Assembly (NCBI RefSeq): GCF_038066715.1
Contig: NZ_JBBUKT010000011.1
Span: 1-64,000, forward strand
Origin: Luteolibacter sp. Y139
GTDB taxonomy: Bacteria; Verrucomicrobiota; Verrucomicrobiia; Verrucomicrobiales; Akkermansiaceae
Length of the DNA stretch: 64,000 nt
Direction: 5' to 3'
The notes below the pieces were generated by a model. That model saw nothing but the letters and a program-made list of their open reading frames with translations, was not told the DNA's origin and ran no database searches. This document shows positions 58,523 through 64,000 of the stretch, one piece after another. A program made the translations under genes and the position numbers. Each line of letters starts with the position of its first letter. The first letter of the stretch is position 1.

Positions 58523-59320
58523 TCAGTTCTTCCGAAAGATGTCTGTCCGATGTCGGGCGAGAAAAGATGCTTCCGGAAGCGCGGCATCGTCTGGGATCTG
58601 GAGTGGCTTGCCCGCATAGGCTCCGAAGTTTTCCGCGGCCGAGCGTTGATCGAGTTCCGCTTTGAGTCGCGGGGACAGCAAGAGACGCAAACTGTCATCG
58701 AAAGCGATCAGGCCTCGATCGAATGCGGCATCATGCAAGCGGGAGAGGGAGAGGCCGTTTTGGACGTTCAAGCGCTCCTCGGGATGAGAAGACCATGGCA
58801 GGATATGGGAGGCGGTCAGCAACTCTCGGAGTGCCAGCCCGGTCACACCGCACCGCCCTCCGAAATTGTTCAGAACAGCGTCCCGGAAATACTCTTGTCC
58901 GCGGCGCTGCTTCACGGTCGCTAAGATCTCCGTCGATTCGAGATTCGGGTGCTTGCGTGTGCGAATTCCCACCTTGGGCAGGACTTCGAGGTCGGCTGTG
59001 GCTCCTGCTTTGAAGAGCTTCCGCAATGCTTCTTCGCTGGCAGGCGCCGTTTCGTTCAGATCGGCATGGAATTCGGTCCACACTGAGCGATCGAGAGCAC
59101 TGGCACCGGGAAGGCCGCGAATTCCGCGCAGTTGAAGGGCGGGATCGAGCGATGCAAGATTGCAGAGCTTCATGGCCACGCTGTTCGCGCCGCGATCCAG
59201 CTTTTTGGCGAGATCGACGATCACCGGTTGGCGTGCGTGCAGTTGGCCAAACGTGAGCTTGTGATAGACGTTCAGCAGCACCAGCAACTCGTCACGGGTC
59301 CAATTTTTTCGCGCAGCCAC
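58523..59320 (-). CDS. HNH nuclease domain protein
   Basis: A 265-residue protein. The C-terminal half holds an HNH_2-type domain: LLTASHILPWSSHPEERLNVQNGLSLSRLHDAAFD contains the His-Asn-His pattern (given here in pieces: ASHILPW, NVQNGL, LHDAAFD). The N-terminal half (about 1-130) is helical, starting TRDELLVLLNVYHKL, and may bind DNA. This architecture is common in lone putative restriction or homing-type nucleases. There is no methylase nearby. It is followed by the GNAT gene. Confidence 0.85.
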   Translation of the reverse strand: MAARKNWTRDELLVLLNVYHKLTFGQLHARQPVIVDLAKKLDRGANSVAMKLCNLASLDPALQLRGIRGLPGASALDRSVWTEFHADLNETAPASEEALRKLFKAGATADLEVLPKVGIRTRKHPNLESTEILATVKQRRGQEYFRDAVLNNFGGRCGVTGLALRELLTASHILPWSSHPEERLNVQNGLSLSRLHDAAFDRGLIAFDDSLRLLLSPRLKAELDQRSAAENFGAYAGKPLQIPDDAALPEASFLARHRTDIFRKN

Positions 59321-59439
59321 ATCAACACTTTGATTGTTTCGGAGACGCCGGGAAGAAAACTTCGAGGTGGGGCCAGGATTCCTGGTCTACGAGGATAGCG
59401 CTTGAAGGCTTCCCCAATCCTGGCCAGGTGATTTTGGCG

Positions 59440-59694
59440 ATGAGTGCGTCTAAAGTTCCACTTCTGCTGGATAGCCTGATGGTTGGTCAGATTCTCGATG
59501 CCCTTCAAGTGCGACGAGAAGCTTGGGAGAAGACCTCGGCTTGGTTTCGAGGAGTGCTGGATGATCCCTACTTTGTCATCGAAGAGTGTAGCGACGCTGA
59601 GGAGGCGGATCAGATTGCCGCCTATTATGTTGAGATCGAAGCCGAATTGAGAAAGCAACTCGACCAGCACCGAGTGGAATCTGAGGGAGAGTGA
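59440..59694 (+). CDS. small hypothetical protein
   Basis: From MSASKVPLLL at 59440 the product has 84 residues, helical and acidic, with DLMVGQILDAL-like and YYVEIEAELRKQL stretches. A GTG four codons upstream (59428) is also possible. No family is recognised. It is divergent from the HNH gene and upstream of lepB by about 170 bases; a cofactor or antidote role could be imagined but nothing shows it. Confidence 0.55.
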   Translation: MSASKVPLLLDSLMVGQILDALQVRREAWEKTSAWFRGVLDDPYFVIEECSDAEEADQIAAYYVEIEAELRKQLDQHRVESEGE

Positions 59695-59866
59695 GCACCT
59701 TTTGATGAAGCCGGTGACACGTGGCAAGAGGGCAAAAGCGGAGGATAGTGAAGACGATGGAGGTAACTAGCGATGGGAATTTGGCGAGCGGATTCTATCA
59801 CCCGCTTTGCACAAGCACAGGCGAGGGGAGCGCTTCTTCGGTCGAACTCTATACCTCACCAATCCC

Positions 59867-60583
59867 ATGAAACTCCGTTCTCTTCCCGTTCCCGTCCGTT
59901 TGTTCCTGAAGCGCCAATGGACGGAATGGCGGTCGACGGTGTTGTTTGTCGTGTTCGTCCTGACGCCGGTGAAGTCGAGTTTCGCGGACATGAACTGGGT
60001 GCCGACGGGGTCGATGAATCCGACGATCCTAGAAGGGGATCTGGTGTATGTGGACAAGCTGGCTTACGACTTGCGGGTGCCGCTGACTTACCAGCGGATT
60101 GCGCGGTGGAAGGAGCCAGCGAAGGGGGACATCGTGGTGTTGTTTTCGCCGAAGGATGACACGCGGTTGGTGAAGCGGGTGGTGGGCACGCCGGGGGATG
60201 TGGTGGAGTTGCGGAACCGCAGGCTATTCCTCAATGGCAAGCCGATGGACTATGATTCCTTACCGGCAGCGGAATCGGCGGGGCTGAATCCGGCGCTGGC
60301 TTCGCGGTCCGTGATGGCGGAGGAGGATCTGGCCGGGGCGGAGCATGCGGTGATGGCGATTCCCGGGTTTCAGGGAGCGCCGACCAGCTTCGGCCCGGTG
60401 ACGGTGCCTGCGGGGCACTATTTCCTGATGGGAGATAACCGCGACAACAGCGCGGACTCGCGCGACTTCGGGATGGTCGAGCGCAAGCGGATCGTGGGCA
60501 AGGCGACGACGGTGCTCGCGTCATTCGATATCCTCGACAAGTATCAGCCGCGCGGGTCGAGGTTTGGGAAGCACTTGCGATAG
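59867..60583 (+). CDS. lepB: signal peptidase I
   Basis: From MKLRSLPVPV at 59867 the product has 238 residues. One N-terminal membrane helix (about 24-40) precedes the S26 catalytic domain. The nucleophile is Ser49 in PTGSMNPT, the general base Lys103 in DTRLVKRVVG, and the C-terminal motif is GDNRDNSADSRDFG. It cleaves signal peptides of the many exported proteins in this window. The frame is open to 59807, but the extra part is basic and does not fit the family. A repeat element follows 48 bases downstream. Confidence 0.93.
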   Translation: MKLRSLPVPVRLFLKRQWTEWRSTVLFVVFVLTPVKSSFADMNWVPTGSMNPTILEGDLVYVDKLAYDLRVPLTYQRIARWKEPAKGDIVVLFSPKDDTRLVKRVVGTPGDVVELRNRRLFLNGKPMDYDSLPAAESAGLNPALASRSVMAEEDLAGAEHAVMAIPGFQGAPTSFGPVTVPAGHYFLMGDNRDNSADSRDFGMVERKRIVGKATTVLASFDILDKYQPRGSRFGKHLR

Positions 60584-60630
60584 GTGGCGATACTTGGGCC
60601 TCTTTGAAGAGGCGGGAGGTGGCTTCAACG

Positions 60631-60685
60631 TAAGGGGTGTCGACGTTGCGTCGACGCCGTGTGGACAGAATGTCCACACTCCTTA
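60631..60685. repeat. triple-stem palindromic repeat
   Basis: Two perfect hairpins sit side by side: GTCGACG-TTG-CGTCGAC (60639-60655) and GTGTGGACA-GAA-TGTCCACAC (60659-60679). The flanks TAAGGGGTGT (60631-60640) and ACACTCCTTA (60676-60685) pair 9 of 10 bases, which would close them as a three-way junction. It sits between lepB and the convergent tspO gene and looks like a REP-type element. Confidence 0.7.
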
Positions 60686-60726
60686 TGGGGCTGCGCCCTG
60701 TATGGAAGCTGGGAGCTCACCGGGGC

Positions 60727-61206
60727 TTATCGATTCAAGATCATGAACCCTGCATTGAGGTAGGTGGCATAGCAGACCCAGAGGAGATAGGGAACGAGAA
60801 GAGCCGCCGCGAGGCGGTCGAGACGGCGGAAGCGGGCGATGGTGACCATGATGGCGATGATGAGCAGCACGATGATCACGAGTGCGGCGGCGAGTTGATG
60901 GGCACCGAAGAAGACGGGCGTCCAAGCGAGATTGAGGGCGAGCTGGACGAAAAAGGCGGTGAGCGCGCGGCGCTTGGCGGAGTCGGAAGGTGCGCGATGC
61001 CAGATGAGGGCGAAGGCGATGCCCATCATCGCGTAGAGGACGGTCCAGACGGGGCCGAAGATGGCATTCGGTGGTGTGCCGGGCGGGCGTTCGAGGGCGG
61101 CATACCATGAGCCGATGGAGGAGGCGGTGATGAAGCCGCCGAGACCGCCGAGGATTTCGGCGGCGAGGATGCAGAGGACGATCTTGAGCCAGAGGGGCAT
61201 CCTCAA
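60727..61206 (-). CDS. tspO: TspO/MBR family membrane protein
   Basis: A 159-residue protein with five membrane helices, the family size. Signature residues are present: PPGTPPNAIFGPVWTVLYAMMGIA (in pieces: PPGTPPNAIF, PVWTVLYAM) and LALNLAWTPVFFG near the middle. TspO proteins bind tetrapyrroles and are linked to stress and porphyrin handling. The second ATG at 61200 is also possible. It converges with lepB across the palindromic repeat. Confidence 0.93.
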   Translation of the reverse strand: MRMPLWLKIVLCILAAEILGGLGGFITASSIGSWYAALERPPGTPPNAIFGPVWTVLYAMMGIAFALIWHRAPSDSAKRRALTAFFVQLALNLAWTPVFFGAHQLAAALVIIVLLIIAIMVTIARFRRLDRLAAALLVPYLLWVCYATYLNAGFMILNR

Positions 61207-61283
61207 AAGTCGCCGCGATGGTGACTCTGTCCAACAGAGAACGGCTTGAGATGCTCCGAGGTTTTTATCGGTGCGGCGCAGGT

Positions 61284-61808
61284 CTACCAGCGCGGATCGT
61301 CCGACAGCTCACGGATGGAGCGGTGGATGAGGTGGAGAATCAGGCACAGGACCACGAGCATGCCGATCAGGAGTGCGATCCCGATCACCACTCCGTCGCC
61401 GGGACTCTGGATCGTGTAGCCGATCAAGGTCGAGAGGGCGGCGATCGCCACATAGGCGATGCGGCGGCTGGACGCCCGCTGAGAAAGATCCTGTCTCTGG
61501 CGGGAATTGGCCAACTCCATCACGCCTCCCAGAAGGAACCACATCATGGCGCAGTCCATGGCCGAAGAAAGGAGGGAGAAGCCGATGGAATTTCCACGGA
61601 CCGCATAGCCCGCCACGGATAGAATCGCCATGATCCATGCCAAGGTGGCCGCGGTCGAGAAGCGCGGCGAAGCATCCCTCAATCCGCGGCATCCCAAGGC
61701 GATGAGAATGTAGCCGAGGATATCCGGCAGGATATCGATCTGGTTGATGTTGAAGTCGAGGACGACCAGCAGTAAGCCCCAGAAGATTTGGATGAAGCGA
61801 AGAGCCAT
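61284..61808 (-). CDS. integral membrane protein of unknown function
   Basis: A 174-residue protein with about five membrane helices. The N-terminal segment has FNINQIDILPDILGYILIALG, which recurs in uncharacterised membrane proteins of several phyla. A hydrophilic loop (about 100-120, with SRQRQDLSQRASSRR) separates the third and fourth helices. No function is known. It lies between tspO and a serine hydrolase, all on the same strand but with gaps of 77 and 168 bases. Confidence 0.75.
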   Translation of the reverse strand: MALRFIQIFWGLLLVVLDFNINQIDILPDILGYILIALGCRGLRDASPRFSTAATLAWIMAILSVAGYAVRGNSIGFSLLSSAMDCAMMWFLLGGVMELANSRQRQDLSQRASSRRIAYVAIAALSTLIGYTIQSPGDGVVIGIALLIGMLVVLCLILHLIHRSIRELSDDPRW

Positions 61809-61976
61809 GGGTTCGAGGGAGGCGTAGACCGTATTCTAACGGTTCCATCATGAGCGACCATCGCGTGGAGCCGCTAGTGCAATTCTTCGGAGTTTTTGTA
61901 GATCTCCCTGAGCGAGCGGTAGCGACCGCAGGCTCTCTGTCCGATTGAGAGAGGCCACGGGTCAATGGATGCCGAG

Positions 61977-63161
61977 TCAGTGGCCCTGCTTTGATTTCTC
62001 GAAGGTCTCCGCGGCCGCCTTTAGGAAATTGTCGCGCGCTTCCCATTGGTCACCGCTGGAGCATTGCACCAGGAAGAGGGCGATCATGCCGGTGCCGGGG
62101 TGGACGGAGAGGTCGGTGCCGTAGGCACCATCGTGGCCGAACATGCCATTCCGCAGGTGATAGCCGAGGCTGTAGTTCACCTTGGTGGTGCCGGTTTGTT
62201 CCTTGCGGAGTTCGTCCATCGCGGCGGGGGAGAGGTAGCGTTTGCCATCGAGTTCGCCATTGTTTGCGAGCAGCATGCCCCAGCGCAGGATATCGTGGGC
62301 AGTGGAGAAGAGGCCACCGCCGGCTTCGGGGAAGCGGTGGACACGGTCGCTGAAGGGCTGGTGGAGGTAGCTGACGCTGCCCTTGGTGTAGCCGGTCTTG
62401 TCTGCGTTCGGGCCGTAGGTATTGGCGAGCCGGGCGATCTGTGCATCGCTGGGCCAGAAGGTGGTCTCGGTCATGCCGAGCGGATCGAAGATGCGCTGCT
62501 GGAGGAAGTTTTCGTAAGGCATGCCGCTGACGAGCTCGATGATGCGCGCGGCGATATTCATGCCCTGGTTGCCATAGGCATACTTTTCGCCGGGCTGCGA
62601 TTGGAGCGGGCCGGTGACGGAGGCGGTGGCGCGGACGGCGAGCGGCACGCTATCGGCGCCGGTGATCTGTTGCAGTTCGGGGTGCGGGGCGAGGCCGCTG
62701 GTGTGACTGAGCAGGTGACGGATGGTGACCGGGCGGGCGACGGGCTTGAGCAGGGTGTGCTTCTTGTCGTTTTCCGCGATGACCTGCCAGCGGTCGAGAT
62801 GGGGAAGGAACTTCGTCACCGGGTCGTCGAGGCTCACCTTACCCTCGTCCACGAGCATCATGATGGAGGCGCCGGTGAACATCTTGGTCATCGAGGCGAT
62901 CCAGAAGACATTGTCCTCGCTCATCGGTTTTCCGGCTTCGACATCGGCGTGGCCGATGAGGTTTTCGGAGACGACGGTGCCATCTCGGTTTGCGACGATG
63001 CCGATGACGCCGGCGAGCTTGTGGCTGTCGAAGTAGGGCTGCATCGCCGCGGCGACTTCCGGGCTGGCGAGAGGGGCTTCAGGCGCGGCGATGGCGATGA
63101 TGGGAAAGGCCGAGGCTAGCAGCAGAGAGGTCCAAACGCGGAAATGCCGGCGAGTTTTCAT
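61977..63161 (-). CDS. secreted serine hydrolase, class C beta-lactamase fold
   Basis: A 394-residue protein with a signal peptide (1-26). The serine beta-lactamase/penicillin-binding fold is shown by SMTK (Ser90 and Lys93, motif 1), YGN (Tyr195 and Asn197, motif 2) and HDG near residue 354 (motif 3). Members of this large family include esterases and D-aminopeptidases as well as beta-lactamases, so resistance should not be assumed. The start ATG is directly before the basic-hydrophobic signal. It is the only gene on its transcript as far as can be seen. Confidence 0.9.
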   Translation of the reverse strand: MKTRRHFRVWTSLLLASAFPIIAIAAPEAPLASPEVAAAMQPYFDSHKLAGVIGIVANRDGTVVSENLIGHADVEAGKPMSEDNVFWIASMTKMFTGASIMMLVDEGKVSLDDPVTKFLPHLDRWQVIAENDKKHTLLKPVARPVTIRHLLSHTSGLAPHPELQQITGADSVPLAVRATASVTGPLQSQPGEKYAYGNQGMNIAARIIELVSGMPYENFLQQRIFDPLGMTETTFWPSDAQIARLANTYGPNADKTGYTKGSVSYLHQPFSDRVHRFPEAGGGLFSTAHDILRWGMLLANNGELDGKRYLSPAAMDELRKEQTGTTKVNYSLGYHLRNGMFGHDGAYGTDLSVHPGTGMIALFLVQCSSGDQWEARDNFLKAAAETFEKSKQGH

Positions 63162-63223
63162 GGCGAGGATGAGTCGCTATTCAGAACGGCGGGAGGTGCG
63201 GCGAACCATCATGCATGACACGG

Positions 63224-63814
63224 TCACATGAGGAGGTGGCGGCCGATGGGAGCCGGGAGAGGATAAATCCGTTCGGCGGGAAGGTGGCGCTTGGCTTCAT
63301 CCGCTTTCCCCCTGCGGAGCAGATCGTGGATTTTGGTCACGGCGGGTGTGAGGTCTTCGATCTTGAGAATCCATTCGTCGACCAACGTGCGAATCAGATG
63401 GCGACTGATCCCCACCTGGATGCTGAAGTATTCCAGCCCTGCGCCTCGCAGCGTGCGCTCGGGATCCCATTGCACGTGAACCACGGCATCCTCGAATTGA
63501 CGATGCCAGTCATCCCGTGACCGGTGGGCCTTCGGTTCGTAGGAAGTAAGGACCGCCTTGCTGAGGGCTTCCTCCCAACCCTTGCGGGAAATCGTCACGG
63601 CCAGGGTTCTTTCCTGGCCGCTCTTGTTGCCCCAATTGCTCCGGTGCATGAGCCACAGGAACGACGGCTTGATCCACGTCATCCGGCCAAACGAAAACGG
63701 CTCGACGAAGCGTCCGGCCTTCAGTGCGGGATCGGCGATGGCCGAGGAATAGCCCTGATAGACGACGATGCTTTCGCCGTCGTAGTTGGCGCGGATTTCG
63801 TGTTTGGAAGGCAT
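63224..63814 (-). CDS. DUF4291 protein
   Basis: From [12 protein letters not shown] at 63814 the product has 196 residues. It matches DUF4291: [17 protein letters not shown] at the N-terminus and [19 protein letters not shown] in the middle are hallmark stretches of this family, which is of unknown function but found widely in bacteria and fungi. Another start at 63847 overlaps the upstream MFS stop as ATGA and would add 11 residues; I kept the family-type start. It is probably co-transcribed with the MFS gene. Confidence 0.85.
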   Translation of the reverse strand: MPSKHEIRANYDGESIVVYQGYSSAIADPALKAGRFVEPFSFGRMTWIKPSFLWLMHRSNWGNKSGQERTLAVTISRKGWEEALSKAVLTSYEPKAHRSRDDWHRQFEDAVVHVQWDPERTLRGAGLEYFSIQVGISRHLIRTLVDEWILKIEDLTPAVTKIHDLLRRGKADEAKRHLPAERIYPLPAPIGRHLLM

Positions 63815-63843
63815 TGCGGGTCGATGGAGGAGGGCACTCGGCA

Positions 63844-64000
63844 TCATCCCTCCGGCACGTAGCGGCGGGTGGCGAGCATGAGGAAGGCGGCGACGGTGGA
63901 TGCCACCAGAACGCCTACCCACAGGATGGCGGGACTGAATTGCCACAGGGTGATGCCGAGCGACGGGCCGATCATGGTGGCGCTGCTCCAGCTGATGGAG
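63844..64000 (-). CDS. MFS transporter, C-terminal end (partial, runs off the window)
   Basis: The minus-strand frame ends with a stop at 63844-63846 and is open to the right edge. It reads [18 protein letters not shown], then a membrane helix ([19 protein letters not shown]) and the tail ATRRYVPEG. The repeated GPSLG turn before a final helix and a basic end is typical of major facilitator proteins. Only about 50 residues are visible, so substrate and orientation are unknown. The DUF4291 gene follows closely. Confidence 0.65.
   Translation of the reverse strand, partial: SISWSSATMIGPSLGITLWQFSPAILWVGVLVASTVAAFLMLATRRYVPEG

Noticed and set aside
58523-59694. HNH nuclease plus small acidic protein as a toxin-antitoxin or restriction pair
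   Set aside because: The two genes are divergent, no methylase or antitoxin family is recognisable, and nothing links them functionally.

Overview
The window is high-GC bacterial chromosome, most likely from a Verrucomicrobiota species close to Luteolibacter. This is inferred from gene families, not from a marker gene. The pointers are a PVC-type cytochrome/HEAT dehydrogenase, a DUF1552/DUF1592 pair with a CxxCH heme motif, a PEP-CTERM protein, paired large TPR proteins with ExbB/ExbD, and a bacterial Pnkp/Hen1 RNA repair pair. I found no rRNA, tRNA, CRISPR array, insertion sequence or prophage. Coding density is high, and 4-bp ATGA stop/start overlaps are common.

Layout. 0-2.7 kb: an OsmC-like protein behind its probable sigma-54 activator. 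2.8-7.1 kb: a cytochrome/HEAT dehydrogenase, a secreted glycosidase-like protein and a one-helix protein. 7.1-11.9 kb: an esterase-DUF1592-DUF1552 operon. 12-15.4 kb: an M48 protease, a DNA alkylation repair protein and small unknowns. 15.6-28.4 kb: two large/small TPR protein pairs flank nth and a 3D-domain lipoprotein, and the second pair runs into exbB-exbD-exbD and a TonB-like protein with a toroid domain. 28.6-35 kb: PIN/TRAM and RRM proteins, a cell wall hydrolase, and an rdgB-DUF3592-ATPase operon. 35-41.9 kb: a secreted thioredoxin, a DUF2383-like protein, leuS, a PEP-CTERM protein and a GH43 enzyme. 42-48.2 kb: hen1-pnkp converging on an adenosine deaminase/aminotransferase operon. 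48.3-57 kb: a YdjM-like protein, a 5'-nucleotidase, a two-component system, a DUF3616 protein and a solute-binding/OmpA fusion with a coiled-coil partner. 57-64 kb: small accessory genes, lepB, tspO, a serine hydrolase, DUF4291 and the end of an MFS transporter.

Two things stand out. First, the 21.2-28.4 kb operon looks like an energised envelope machine. Its last gene has a TonB-type membrane helix with the S-x3-H motif, but ends in a squalene-cyclase-like alpha/alpha-toroid domain instead of a TonB C-terminal domain. Second, four intergenic sites match the sigma-54 -24/-12 consensus with exact GG-N10-GC spacing, each pointing at a nearby start: OsmC, the 3D lipoprotein, the TPR/Exb operon and the DUF2383 protein. 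Together they suggest a sigma-54 envelope or stress regulon. Both are inferences from sequence reading.
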